Assembly: GCA_947494925.1 (NCBI GenBank)
Contig: CANLWS010000010.1
Coordinates: forward strand, 244,845-308,844
Reading direction: 5' to 3'
Source: an uncultured Alteromonadaceae bacterium
Lineage (GTDB): Bacteria; Pseudomonadota; Gammaproteobacteria; Enterobacterales; Alteromonadaceae
Length of the DNA: 64,000 nt
Shown here: in pieces, positions 8,941-17,142 of the stretch
Layout: each line of letters begins with the position of its first letter
How positions within the stretch are numbered: position 1 is the first letter of the stretch
Notes under the pieces: model-generated
What the model was told of the DNA's origin: nothing
The model's input: the letters and a program-made list of their open reading frames with translations, nothing else
The model's database searches: none
Program-made: the position numbers and the translations under genes

Positions 8941-9459
8941 TTAATCGTGTAAATTCAGCCAAACTGATTCAGCCATAATTTGCTCACTGGAAGTGACATG
9001 ATCCAACCAGGTTTTTCCGATTAAATGATCAAACTCGTGCAGGAATATTCTTGCTACAAAACCTTCGAATGAAGCGTGCTGACGCGCTCCTTGCAAATCG
9101 AAATAGTCCACATCAACATTATCTGGACGATTTATATATCCTCTCAGTGCGGGCACTGACAAGCAACCTTCCCATGCATCGACCGTTTCTGAACTTTGCC
9201 ACTTGATGTCAGGATTGATTAATATTAGTGGCTGCATTTGAGGTGCGTCTGGATAGCGCGCATTTGGGCGGGAAGCAATTATCATGATAGCTCGAGGGTC
9301 AAATACTTGTGGGGCAGCTATACCAACGCCATTTGCAGTGAGCATAGTGTCAAGCAACTGAGCAACAAACTCCTCGAGTTCTTGGGTAGAAAAGCCACCC
9401 GCTTCCACTGCTTTAGCCTTTTGCCGAAGAATGGGTTCCCCCACTTGCGCTATCTTCAT
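8941..9459 (-). CDS. def: Peptide deformylase
   Basis: Removes the formyl group from the initiator methionine of new proteins. All three family motifs are present in 172 residues: GVGIAAPQ (44-51), EGCLS (97-101, metal-ligand C99) and HEFDH (141-145, metal ligands H141/H145 and catalytic E142). It is the last gene of a three-gene set read leftwards, 25 bases after a threonine-synthase-like gene, rather than next to fmt as the housekeeping def usually is. It may therefore be a second deformylase; the rest of the genome is needed to tell. Confidence 0.9.
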   Translation of the reverse strand: MKIAQVGEPILRQKAKAVEAGGFSTQELEEFVAQLLDTMLTANGVGIAAPQVFDPRAIMIIASRPNARYPDAPQMQPLILINPDIKWQSSETVDAWEGCLSVPALRGYINRPDNVDVDYFDLQGARQHASFEGFVARIFLHEFDHLIGKTWLDHVTSSEQIMAESVWLNLHD

Positions 9460-9484
9460 ACAGATAATTTCCCTTTAAAACACG

Positions 9485-10735
9485 TCAATCACAAAACAGA
9501 TGGCGAATATTCGGCAGATACTTTTCAGCACTTCCAGTGTTGAAGCACACAATTCGATCGGAAGCAGAAATTAACCCTCGTGCATGGGCATGTTGCAGAG
9601 CGGCCACCGCTGCGGCACCTTCCGGACTAATCCACATGCCAAATTGTTTATAGATTGCGGTAGTATGCTGCTCGATTTCAGACTCAGACACTTTTACGCC
9701 ATTGCCATCGCTTTTACGTAATATGGACAACACAGCTTTATGTCCCACACCGCCCGGCACATTGAGTCCGGTAGCCAATGTTGCCCCTCCGTTAGTGGCG
9801 ACTGTGTCCTCTAAGCCTTGTAAAAACGCGTCCACGACAGGTGCATTTTGCTCACTTTGAACTGCAATAATCCGAGGTCGGTCACTACCAATTACGCCCA
9901 TTGCTTCGAGTTCATCAAAGGCTTTCCACATACCTAATATGCCCGTCCCACCTCCTGTGGGATAGAAAATGACATCAGGCAATCTCCATTCCGACTTGTC
10001 TTCCCCGCGGGGTTCCGCAAGTTCAAGACCCATTGTCTTTTTACCTTCGATGCGCCAACCAGGCTCCTGAAAAGTCGCACAATTAAAATACTCTTGGGGC
10101 AGATACTTTTCTTTCATCAGTCCTGCGGCTTCTCGTATGGTCCCTTTAACCAGGTCCAAATGTATTCCCTGATGACAAAGACTGTATGCAGCGACCTTTC
10201 CTAAAATGGGCATAGGTGTATCATCAGGCATGATGACAGCCACCTCAAATCCATATTCAACACCATATTCAGACAGGGAATCTCCAGCGTTACCTTGGGT
10301 CGGCACAGCCAGTTTTTTCAATCCAAAATGGCGCGCCATAGTCGCCACCATTGCCATGCCTCTATCCTTAAAACTACCTGTGGGGTTTGCACCAAAATGT
10401 TGGTACGGCTGTCCTTCATCTTTGATGGAAACTTGCAAGCCAAGATCCAGGCAGAGAGGGTAGTTGCTGATGTTAATTTCAGGTGTATGGCCTTCACCTA
10501 AGGACAGTACTGATTCGGCTTGCTCACCAATGTCAAAGGGTAACAAGGGACCAAATCGCCACATGGATTTTTGTTCAGGACGATACCAGCTATGGTCAGT
10601 GTATGTCTGTCGGATACTATCGACATCCAGGATCATTTCTACGGGTCTCCCATCCACTGGGCACAGATTCATTGGCTGATTAATTGGGTAAGTCGTTCCA
10701 CATTCTGTGCATTTGAAATGCTTGACGAACTTCAT
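9485..10735 (-). CDS. PLP-dependent threonine-synthase-like enzyme
   Basis: A fold-type II pyridoxal-phosphate enzyme of the threonine synthase group (416 residues). The PLP lysine sits in NPTGSFKDRG (K123 with this start) and the phosphate-binding glycine loop is PTGGGTGILG. The N-terminus has a zinc-ribbon-like CTEC with a further LCP, as in some threonine synthases and related enzymes. I chose the ATG at 10735: it overlaps the upstream stop as ATGA and has GGGAAA just ahead, whereas the ATG at 10747 lies further inside the upstream gene. It could make threonine from phosphohomoserine, or act on another substrate if a canonical thrABC operon exists elsewhere. Confidence 0.78.
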   Translation of the reverse strand: MKFVKHFKCTECGTTYPINQPMNLCPVDGRPVEMILDVDSIRQTYTDHSWYRPEQKSMWRFGPLLPFDIGEQAESVLSLGEGHTPEINISNYPLCLDLGLQVSIKDEGQPYQHFGANPTGSFKDRGMAMVATMARHFGLKKLAVPTQGNAGDSLSEYGVEYGFEVAVIMPDDTPMPILGKVAAYSLCHQGIHLDLVKGTIREAAGLMKEKYLPQEYFNCATFQEPGWRIEGKKTMGLELAEPRGEDKSEWRLPDVIFYPTGGGTGILGMWKAFDELEAMGVIGSDRPRIIAVQSEQNAPVVDAFLQGLEDTVATNGGATLATGLNVPGGVGHKAVLSILRKSDGNGVKVSESEIEQHTTAIYKQFGMWISPEGAAAVAALQHAHARGLISASDRIVCFNTGSAEKYLPNIRHLFCD

Positions 10736-11544
10736 TTGGTTTCCCATTCAAACGCTGTGTATGTTGGCAACACCAAACGTGATTTGTCCTTATCCTGCTT
10801 CTTTTTCTTTGCCATATTTTTAAGGGATACCAAGTCTGCCTGCAATTGACTACGAAACCGATAGACACTTTTCCAGTTTTTATAAAAACCGTCTTTGTTT
10901 TCCAATTTACCCGCCTCATCGGCTTTCAGCTGCGGACCCAGGACCGCGTAGGCATTGTACAAACGTTGTACTTGCTGCCGTTCAAATGCTGTTATTTGCT
11001 CATTCAACTTCTGGCTTTGCTTACTGGTGGATTGGGACTTTTGTTTGCCCCGAACATTGCTGAAATAACGTATATATTCATCTGCAGGAACGCTATCAGC
11101 CGACTGCCATTTGCTTACTTCATCATGATTCAGCAGGGTTTCTGTATTGGGTTCAACGATAAGTACAGTAGGTGTACCAAAGTAAGTAGGATAGTCAAAT
11201 CGCTGGGTAATCTTGCGTCTGTCTTCCAGATAACCCACATCGATAAAAACGGTGACATAGTGCTCTTCTAGAACAGTTTGCATGCCATCGCTGGAAAATT
11301 GCTCTGCCAATCCCACACTGTCATGACACCACTGTGCACCCAATACAATCATTGCCAATTTGCCGTCTGTCCTGGCATTATTCAGCGCGCTGTCAACTTG
11401 TTGCATCATATTATCAACTGGCTCATAACGGTACTGATCCAGCACCTTGGCATGTTCCCCTGAGGCACAGGCTCCAAGTAAAATAATCAGGCAAAGAACC
11501 AAACATTTTTTTAAAGGCTGAAAAACGACCAGTTGATGTTGCAT
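10732..11544 (-). CDS. Lipoprotein with thioredoxin-like domain and a single active-site cysteine
   Basis: This 270-residue protein has a lipobox (LLGACAS, C26), so it should be lipid-anchored in the cell envelope. Residues about 60-150 look like a thioredoxin fold: a strand (LAMIVLGA), then QWCHDSVGLAEQF where thioredoxins have WCxxC, then a cis-proline-like FGTPTVLIVEP. Only the first cysteine (C73) is kept; the second is serine. Such proteins usually bind or form mixed disulfides rather than act as full oxidoreductases. The C-terminus is basic and helical, ending in a lysine-rich stretch. It overlaps the threonine-synthase-like gene by 4 bases. The function is not known. Confidence 0.7.
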   Translation of the reverse strand: MQHQLVVFQPLKKCLVLCLIILLGACASGEHAKVLDQYRYEPVDNMMQQVDSALNNARTDGKLAMIVLGAQWCHDSVGLAEQFSSDGMQTVLEEHYVTVFIDVGYLEDRRKITQRFDYPTYFGTPTVLIVEPNTETLLNHDEVSKWQSADSVPADEYIRYFSNVRGKQKSQSTSKQSQKLNEQITAFERQQVQRLYNAYAVLGPQLKADEAGKLENKDGFYKNWKSVYRFRSQLQADLVSLKNMAKKKKQDKDKSRLVLPTYTAFEWETK

Positions 11545-11708
11545 ATAGTGTGTGTCCCTGGATTAAAAAACGCGAGAATAAGCGCTTCACACTATCACAA
11601 CGGAATAAGTTCTCAAATCATTGTGCCAAAGGTCGAAACTTTGCAGACGACAAGCCTTATTTACACTATGATCTGCCACATAGTAGATACAATTTCAGGA
11701 ATAAAATA

Positions 11709-12077
11709 ATGTCTTCAGATTTCCATCACGTCTTATCACTCAATGCAGAGCAGCGTTACAACTTTATGCTTAAACAAGTCGCAGAAACCAATAAAATCTG
11801 GATTCTGACCGATGAACATGGCTGCGTCATGCTCAATACTGAAGATGAGGATTGTGTACCGGTCTGGCCTGGCGAAGAATTTGCAAACGAATGGGCAACA
11901 GGCGAATGGTCCGGATGTTCTCCTATGGCCATTGAGTTATCAGAGTGGAAGGCCCGTTGGACCGATGGACTAACTGGTGACGAAGTGGAAGTTGTCGCGT
12001 TCCCAAGTTCTGAAGAAGAAGGGTTTATACTTTCCCCCCAAGAGTTTGAACAGGATCTGACAAGGAAAGACAGATAA
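11709..12077 (+). CDS. DUF2750 family protein
   Basis: A 122-residue acidic cytoplasmic protein starting MSSDFHHVLSLNAEQRYNF at the ATG at 11709, which has AGGAA upstream. The opening helix, the central WILTDEHGCVML and the W-rich VWPGEEFANEWATGEW match DUF2750, a widespread small family of unknown function in gammaproteobacteria. An extension of the frame back to 11550 exists but is low-complexity and has no ribosome site. The stop codon lies inside a strong terminator hairpin. Confidence 0.8.
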   Translation: MSSDFHHVLSLNAEQRYNFMLKQVAETNKIWILTDEHGCVMLNTEDEDCVPVWPGEEFANEWATGEWSGCSPMAIELSEWKARWTDGLTGDEVEVVAFPSSEEEGFILSPQEFEQDLTRKDR

Positions 12078-12103
12078 CCCTGCGTCATTATCAGGGTTAT
12101 CTG
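12071..12103. terminator. Bidirectional terminator hairpin containing a stop codon
   Basis: CAGATAACCCTG (12071-12082) and CAGGGTTATCTG (12092-12103) form a perfect 12-bp stem around a 9-base loop. It sits between the convergent DUF2750 and lipoprotein genes, and the DUF2750 TAA (12075-12077) is inside the left arm. T-rich sequence follows on the plus strand. Confidence 0.7.
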
Positions 12104-12110
12104 CAGTTTG

Positions 12111-12497
12111 TTAATTTGAAATAAACCACTTAAGTTCAAATTTTCCATTGGTGGCGTAAATAACTTCATAGTCATTTTCACGAAAAGCGATTTTAGCAGG
12201 CTCCAAACTCGGAGCCTGCCCCCGGATTTTATCAATCTGAGCAAATACTTCTCCACCAAACAATGTCATGAAATTGGCGTCCACAAGATGTTCAACTCGC
12301 CTGCCTTTGAGGTAGACGCGAACTTCATTACCCGCACGGACAGCTTCGATAAGAGCTTGCTTAGATCCGGCTATGGCTTCTCCTCCCGCTTTATGATGAA
12401 AGGCCAATTGCCAGGTAGCTTGCGGTTGCTGAGGCGTCGTTGTGCAACCAGTCAGCGACAATATCAATAATAGTAAAGGTGCTAAGAATGTTTTCAT
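12111..12497 (-). CDS. Small lipoprotein, paralogue of the upstream gene
   Basis: A 128-residue lipoprotein with lipobox LTGC (C18). The mature part shares a clear pattern with the product of the gene just upstream: W-x-L-x-[FY]-x-H near the start, G-x-K-x-x-LI-x-A-[VI]-R-x-G-x-x-VR, then VEH, then EVF-x-QI and a final G-[KR]-F-x-x-x-W. The two are therefore tandem paralogues, one lipid-anchored and one secreted. The ATG overlaps the upstream TAA by one base (TAATG) and has GGAGACC ahead, so they are co-translated. I do not recognise the family. A CadC-like regulator is divergent from the pair. Confidence 0.68.
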   Translation of the reverse strand: MKTFLAPLLLLILSLTGCTTTPQQPQATWQLAFHHKAGGEAIAGSKQALIEAVRAGNEVRVYLKGRRVEHLVDANFMTLFGGEVFAQIDKIRGQAPSLEPAKIAFRENDYEVIYATNGKFELKWFISN

Positions 12498-12994
12498 TAG
12501 GGGTCTCCTGGATGATAAAGGGGTGGACTGTTAGCTGGAATTGGTCCTTTATGATCCACAAACCAGCTAATTGTCACTCGTTGTGGATACCGCCGGATAG
12601 TTTGACCGCTGGAGCGGTTATACCAGACAGCCATAAAACGCCCTGTGGTAGATAATAGGCCTTTCCAGACAATTTGTGCTGAATTGAAATCCTGAAACTC
12701 CTCGTCCCAGTAGCTTGTCTGAGCAATATGTTCAGGGATTTGAACAAATACTTCTTTTCCATTTGTCATGCTCAGAAATTCAGGAATTGCTGTATGCTCG
12801 ACAGACAATTCGCCATTTTCTCTATAGACACCCCATCCTATCCGCACAGGAAATCCCAATCGAATCGCATTTATCAGACTCGCCTTTTCTCCCACAAGTT
12901 TGTTTCCGTGTTGATCATGTTTATAAATCAGACTCCAATCCGCAGTTGCTGGAGCACCCCATAGCCACAGAGCAATTAACACTAGCTTCTTCAC
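12497..12994 (-). CDS. Secreted protein, paralogue of the downstream lipoprotein
   Basis: About 165 residues from the GTG at 12994, which opens a signal peptide (KKLVLIALWLWGAPATA) and has TAGGACAG a few bases upstream. Earlier in-frame starts (GTG 13033, ATG 13018) would put extra residues before the signal peptide. The mature region repeats the pattern of the lipoprotein that follows (GEKASLINAIRLGFPVRIGW, SVEHTAIPEF, EVFVQIPEH, GRFMAVW). It has an extra C-terminal tail rich in proline. Function unknown; the pair probably forms one operon controlled by the divergent winged-helix regulator. Confidence 0.65.
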   Translation of the reverse strand: MKKLVLIALWLWGAPATADWSLIYKHDQHGNKLVGEKASLINAIRLGFPVRIGWGVYRENGELSVEHTAIPEFLSMTNGKEVFVQIPEHIAQTSYWDEEFQDFNSAQIVWKGLLSTTGRFMAVWYNRSSGQTIRRYPQRVTISWFVDHKGPIPANSPPLYHPGDP

Positions 12995-13080
12995 ATCAAA
13001 CTGTCCTACAAACAACATAAGTTTCAAACACACTTTGCGATACTTTCAGCCAGTATTCAGTCGATTGACCGTGAAAATTT

Positions 13081-13120
13081 GGTAACAAACAGGTAATAAT
13101 GGGTAATTAATGTAAACAAG
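13081..13120. promoter_or_regulatory. Helically phased direct repeats, probable regulator binding site
   Basis: GGTAAC (13081), GGTAAT (13092), GGTAAT (13102) and a weaker TGTAAA (13111) follow each other at 10-11 base steps, each followed by A-rich bases. OmpR/CadC-type winged-helix domains bind head-to-tail repeats at about this spacing. The array lies just upstream of a gene for such a regulator and between it and the divergent paralogue pair. Confidence 0.5.
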
Positions 13121-13133
13121 TCAGGATATATCA

Positions 13134-14006
13134 GTGACAACAGGCTCCTTTTCTTCTTTGCGAGTAGGCAACATTGAATTGGATAGTAGTGCTAAATCCG
13201 TGAAAATAGGCGGTCGACAGTTGGCAATGAGTCCTACCTCATTCGCTCTGCTATCCTGCCTGATGGAAGCTGCCCCGAATGTGATGTCTGTGGAGCAAAT
13301 ACTCGAACGGGCATGGTCTGGAAAAGTAGTCAATAAAGACGCAGTAAAACAACAAGTTAAGTTATTGAGAGACCAACTTGGGAGCCATGGTGATGTTATT
13401 AAATCAGTGCGTGGGTTTGGCTACAAAATACATATTGAACCCAACACCAACCCAACCTTGGAAGACAATGCTTATCAAACCTTTGGTTTCGCATGGGTAG
13501 GTTATAAGTATATCGGATTGGCGGGCGCACTTTTGTTGGCAACGGCTATACTGTTTTTTAGTTTTAGCCAGCCTAGAGGCAAGCTTGCTTTACCACTAGT
13601 AACCGCAGTATTGCCATTTAACTATCCCGATCAGGCAAATTCGGACTTACCGATTCTGCTGCAGGATGAACTCACTTCTATGTTATCGAAGCAGGACAAA
13701 GTGAGAGCCATTTCAACCAGCGCAATACAACATGCTCAGGCCCAAAATTACAGCGTTGAAGATTTTGCCGAGAAACTCAATGTGGATATGTTATTTGAAG
13801 GTTCAATCCGCGAAAGTGATCTAGGACTCCACATAAATATCCGAATGGTTTGGACCAACAACAGCATTGCAGTATGGCGAGATAATATTGACATAGAAAT
13901 CAAGAACCGCGAAGTTGCAATCCGAGATGTGAGAGACACGTTAAAGACTTTCATCAATAAGAAGGTTGTTTACATCGAAACTAAACTCTCGCCTAAACAG
14001 GAATAG
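13134..14006 (+). CDS. CadC-like membrane-anchored winged-helix transcriptional regulator
   Basis: A 290-residue one-component regulator. Residues about 10-100 form an OmpR/PhoB-type winged helix (MSPTSFALLSCLMEAAPNVM, VVNKDAVKQQVKLLRDQLG, IKSVRGFGYKI). One membrane helix follows (about 125-145, YIGLAGALLLATAILFFSF), then a periplasmic domain whose PLVTAVLPF...LQDELTSML and VDMLFEGSIRES resemble the TolB-N-like domain found in CadC-type and adenylate-cyclase-like proteins. The start is a GTG with AGGA 9 bases upstream. The likely targets are itself and the divergent secreted-paralogue operon, through the direct repeats at 13081-13120. The stimulus is unknown. Confidence 0.82.
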   Translation: MTTGSFSSLRVGNIELDSSAKSVKIGGRQLAMSPTSFALLSCLMEAAPNVMSVEQILERAWSGKVVNKDAVKQQVKLLRDQLGSHGDVIKSVRGFGYKIHIEPNTNPTLEDNAYQTFGFAWVGYKYIGLAGALLLATAILFFSFSQPRGKLALPLVTAVLPFNYPDQANSDLPILLQDELTSMLSKQDKVRAISTSAIQHAQAQNYSVEDFAEKLNVDMLFEGSIRESDLGLHINIRMVWTNNSIAVWRDNIDIEIKNREVAIRDVRDTLKTFINKKVVYIETKLSPKQE

Positions 14007-14087
14007 TCATCTACCAGCCAAGACCAATTATTAAAACTCTACGCAGGCACTGGTCCAACAAGCACTTTCCTAAATAATTATTACCTG

Positions 14088-14093
14088 TATAAT
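14088..14093 (+). promoter_or_regulatory. Probable -10 element for the lipoprotein gene
   Basis: A perfect TATAAT preceded by TG lies 46 bases before the lipoprotein start, placing transcription start near 14100. No good -35 hexamer is visible 16-18 bases upstream. Confidence 0.4.
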
Positions 14094-14139
14094 CCTCATG
14101 CTTTTTTTAGGAAGCAGTAATTAAACAAGGAAATAATAA

Positions 14140-14505
14140 ATGAAAAAGTCACTTCTAGGCGCGTTGTCCGCGTCTCTTATACTCATGTCAGGTTGCGCGA
14201 GCGTTACAAGTTCAGAAGAGCAATCGATCAATGTCACAACCAGCAACAACAAGCCTGCTGAAGTTACCGTTGACGACAAAACAATTACCGCTCCAGGTAT
14301 GGTTGTAGTCTTGCGCGATGGTAAAGATAAAGTAGTTAAAACTAAAACTGAAGGCTGTGACAATGCTACGCCTGTCAAGAAAACTATTACTCCAGTTTTC
14401 TGGGGAAACATCATTATAGGTGGTGTTCTTGGTTCTACTACTGACGGCGCTACCGGCAAAATGTGGGATTACGAAGAATCTGTAGAAATCAGCTGTGCTG
14501 AATAG
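14140..14505 (+). CDS. Small lipoprotein
   Basis: A 121-residue lipoprotein with lipobox MSGC (C19) after a short signal (MKKSLLGALSASLI). The mature part has two further cysteines, TEGCDN and a C-terminal ISCAE, which could form a disulfide, and a glycine-rich hydrophobic stretch (GNIIIGGVLGSTTDGATGK) before the end. The layout recalls small envelope lipoproteins with a bacterial-Ig-like or PEGA-like fold, but I cannot name the family. A strong AAGGAA precedes the ATG. The gene for a DUF4105/Lnb_N protein starts 5 bases after its stop, so the two form an operon. Confidence 0.7.
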   Translation: MKKSLLGALSASLILMSGCASVTSSEEQSINVTTSNNKPAEVTVDDKTITAPGMVVVLRDGKDKVVKTKTEGCDNATPVKKTITPVFWGNIIIGGVLGSTTDGATGKMWDYEESVEISCAE

Positions 14506-14510
14506 TTAGA

Positions 14511-16334
14511 TTGTCTACTAAATTAATAAGCTGGCTTTTGCCAGCTTACTTTTTGTTATTTACGGCCGGTGTTTTGGGAGTTGACTTTCAAACCGCGCAA
14601 AAACAGGCCGCCAAACTTAAGCTACATGAAAACACCAAGTGGTTAGCGCTTCTTCATCTTAAAAACAACCACCCCCAAATTACCGACCCTCGTTTCATTT
14701 TAAGTAGTCATAATTTCTCACCAAAAAATGAACTTGATGAAACCTTGGCGCTTATCTTTAGTGATGCGTCAGCTGCAAAATGTCGGTTCCCCGCTCGTTA
14801 CTATTTACTTAATCATTTCCTAAATTTTGATTCTCAACAAGAGGCCGATAAAAGTGATTGTGCGGATTTACTGCAGTACAAAAAATACGTTCCTTTTGAT
14901 GAAATCAATTTAATTTACGCTTCCGAAGTGCTTGCTTCGGCGTCTAGCATGATGGGGCATTCGTATCTGAATGCAAAGGGCCTGAATTTAAACCAGACAC
15001 CGGTATCCCACTCCATCTCATTTTTCACGGAGTTTGACTCATTTAATCCCGCAGTCTTGATTTATGACGGGTTGATTTCAGGCATGAATGGCTTTTTTAT
15101 TGTCCGGCCACATGAGCAAGACTTACACCGGTATTCGCAAGTTGAGGGCAGAAATGTCTGGTCTTATTCTTTGGATATAGACGACTTCGACCGAATGCTA
15201 ATTAAATTGCATATCTGGGAACTCAAAGATGTTGAAATTGCGTATCTGTTTCAATCATACAATTGCGCTACATTGACTCTCAACATTCTGTCCATCGCAA
15301 ACCCAGCCTTACCAAATGAAGATATTCTTTTTGTTAGCCCATTGGACGTAGTGAAAGCAGCAGATAAATATGGAATGATCAAAAAGATTGGTGTCGAGTT
15401 ATCAGATGACTGGGCGCTAAAAATGCTCGAACAAGAAGTCCAGCCACAACTAGGTCAAGACATTGAATCCCTGGTTTTCGAAGGAAAACATCTTTCCTTT
15501 GACGGCATAGACCCCAAGCCAAAGCGCATTGCAGTGGAGTACCTTTCTCACCTGATAACAAATGAAGCAGTAAAAGAAAACCTTTCGGAACAGCGACTGT
15601 CAGTCTTATCAGACATCGTCGATAGCCATCTTGATGATTCGCTGGATTTCGACTTGTCACAATTTAAAAACCCACTAGCAACCAAACAAGATTCCATTGT
15701 TACAACCTCATTTGTTTTTAACCAAGATGATACTGCAATTGACTTTTCCTTCCTGCCTGCTTCTCATTATTTATATGGTGATAACCGTCAATATTTTTCG
15801 GAGTCAGAGCTGAAGATCGGTGAAATTACCTTAAGGGCACAGACACAGAACAACAACATCAAGTTGCAATCATTTACTTTGTATTCTTTCAGATCAATGG
15901 CACCAAGCTCCAGGATACTGCCTAAATATTCAGGTGGATTTTACATGGGGTACAGACAAATTTTAAATAGAAGCCTCGATGAATCAGGTTTTTTTGACCT
16001 CTCCGGCAGCATTGGAAAAAGTGCCAGGATCCACAAGGATATCTTGTTGTTCAGCAACCTGGAACTTGGTTTGGCAGCCAACACTTCAGATGCATTTGTA
16101 TATGCAACTCCTTCAGTGGGAGCAATAGTTAACCTGGTAGGTGATAGTAAAATCGTATTCGAATATAAATTGCGTTCAGGCCAGCCTGACTCAAATTATA
16201 TTAGCCATTCTGTCTCTACAGAATATGCTTGGTTTGGGATTGAGGATTGGACATTAAGGGTAGGCCATTCTTACTTAAAAACCGACACCACTCATAGAAA
16301 TGAAGTTCAATTAGGCTTAAGCTGGCATTTTTAA
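14511..16334 (+). CDS. DUF4105/Lnb_N-domain protein with C-terminal outer-membrane barrel-like region
   Basis: A 607-residue exported protein. After an N-terminal signal or anchor (LISWLLPAYFLLFTAGVLG), residues about 125-290 carry the DUF4105 (Lnb_N) hallmarks: a histidine in SSMMGHSYL (H150) and a cysteine in YNCATLTLNI (C252), a probable catalytic pair in a papain/NlpC-like fold. The C-terminal 200 residues alternate polar and hydrophobic residues and end in LGLSWHF, like an outer-membrane beta-barrel. The family includes Lnb, to my knowledge the Bacteroides lipoprotein N-acyltransferase. Whether this one acylates lipoproteins is unknown, but it directly follows a lipoprotein gene. The start is a TTG with no strong ribosome site, suggesting translational coupling. 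Confidence 0.75.
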   Translation: MSTKLISWLLPAYFLLFTAGVLGVDFQTAQKQAAKLKLHENTKWLALLHLKNNHPQITDPRFILSSHNFSPKNELDETLALIFSDASAAKCRFPARYYLLNHFLNFDSQQEADKSDCADLLQYKKYVPFDEINLIYASEVLASASSMMGHSYLNAKGLNLNQTPVSHSISFFTEFDSFNPAVLIYDGLISGMNGFFIVRPHEQDLHRYSQVEGRNVWSYSLDIDDFDRMLIKLHIWELKDVEIAYLFQSYNCATLTLNILSIANPALPNEDILFVSPLDVVKAADKYGMIKKIGVELSDDWALKMLEQEVQPQLGQDIESLVFEGKHLSFDGIDPKPKRIAVEYLSHLITNEAVKENLSEQRLSVLSDIVDSHLDDSLDFDLSQFKNPLATKQDSIVTTSFVFNQDDTAIDFSFLPASHYLYGDNRQYFSESELKIGEITLRAQTQNNNIKLQSFTLYSFRSMAPSSRILPKYSGGFYMGYRQILNRSLDESGFFDLSGSIGKSARIHKDILLFSNLELGLAANTSDAFVYATPSVGAIVNLVGDSKIVFEYKLRSGQPDSNYISHSVSTEYAWFGIEDWTLRVGHSYLKTDTTHRNEVQLGLSWHF

Positions 16335-16428
16335 CAAATTATTGCGAATCGAGCATTTATCAGTCAGCGACTCGGCACAACACTGTTTTCACCAACACCT
16401 TTATTAGTATCCAATTCCCGCCGGACAT

Positions 16429-17136
16429 TTATACAGCCCGCAGCTTAACAAAAGAGTTGGCTGTCAATCTGGCATCCTTTATTGCTTCGGCTTGCCAATT
16501 CTTAATTAATCCTGAGTGAAACACGTTTCCCGGGTAAATAATTGCACGATTGAACTTGGCATCTACAGAGTGGGTCATCTTAAACAGTTTAGTGCTACCT
16601 AGAAGATATTCCTGAGGGGGAAGACCTTTGGTAATCGCTTCATCTTCAAGTACGCGCAGATAATGTTTGCTGCGGTCTTTTGTCATGCTTTCATAACCTG
16701 TTTGTCGATGTCGGAAAAAGCCTGTCCCTCCAGATACTTCATCACACAGGTAATGCACCACTGCCCACTGGTGTGGATCTTCCGCATCAAAATGGGGGAT
16801 CCGCTGGATTGGCAATAGCCGTTTGGGTGGCAGGTTGGCAATCGAAAAGGCCGACAAGGTACAGGTGATATCTGCTGATTGATATTCAGGCGTACTTGAG
16901 ATGATATTTTCGGCGATAAACTGACAAATATGTTCTTGGTACCGCTGACAAACTGGCTTACGAATTCCAGGATAATAATCAGTTTCATCTGTTTGAAAAG
17001 GAATGTCGTCAGAAGCTTGTTTTAACAATTCGTGGGGATCCGCAAAAAACTCATCAATCACAAACAAAGGGTGTTGCTCTTCACCAATACGGAGCAGAAC
17101 AATATTGTCGGGTAGTTGATTCGTCACATCTTTCAA
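16429..17136 (-). CDS. DUF6445 family protein, 2-oxoglutarate/Fe(II)-oxygenase-like
   Basis: A 235-residue cytoplasmic protein. It shows the iron-binding pattern of double-stranded beta-helix oxygenases: IPHFDAED (H115, D117), a distal histidine in GNVFHSG (H207) and an arginine 16 residues later (R223 in DARLTANSF), which could bind 2-oxoglutarate. I assign it to DUF6445, a family commonly coded beside SapC, cupin-like proteins, tryptophan halogenases and TonB receptors. The start is a TTG with GGAG inside the end of the preceding SapC gene, only 6 bases away, so they are co-translated. The substrate is unknown. Confidence 0.72.
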   Translation of the reverse strand: MKDVTNQLPDNIVLLRIGEEQHPLFVIDEFFADPHELLKQASDDIPFQTDETDYYPGIRKPVCQRYQEHICQFIAENIISSTPEYQSADITCTLSAFSIANLPPKRLLPIQRIPHFDAEDPHQWAVVHYLCDEVSGGTGFFRHRQTGYESMTKDRSKHYLRVLEDEAITKGLPPQEYLLGSTKLFKMTHSVDAKFNRAIIYPGNVFHSGLIKNWQAEAIKDARLTANSFVKLRAV

Positions 17137-17142
17137 TCGGAA

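Noticed and set aside
11550..11708. N-terminal extension of the DUF2750 protein
   Set aside because: The extra 53 residues are low in coding character, have no ribosome site, and the family starts at the ATG at 11709.
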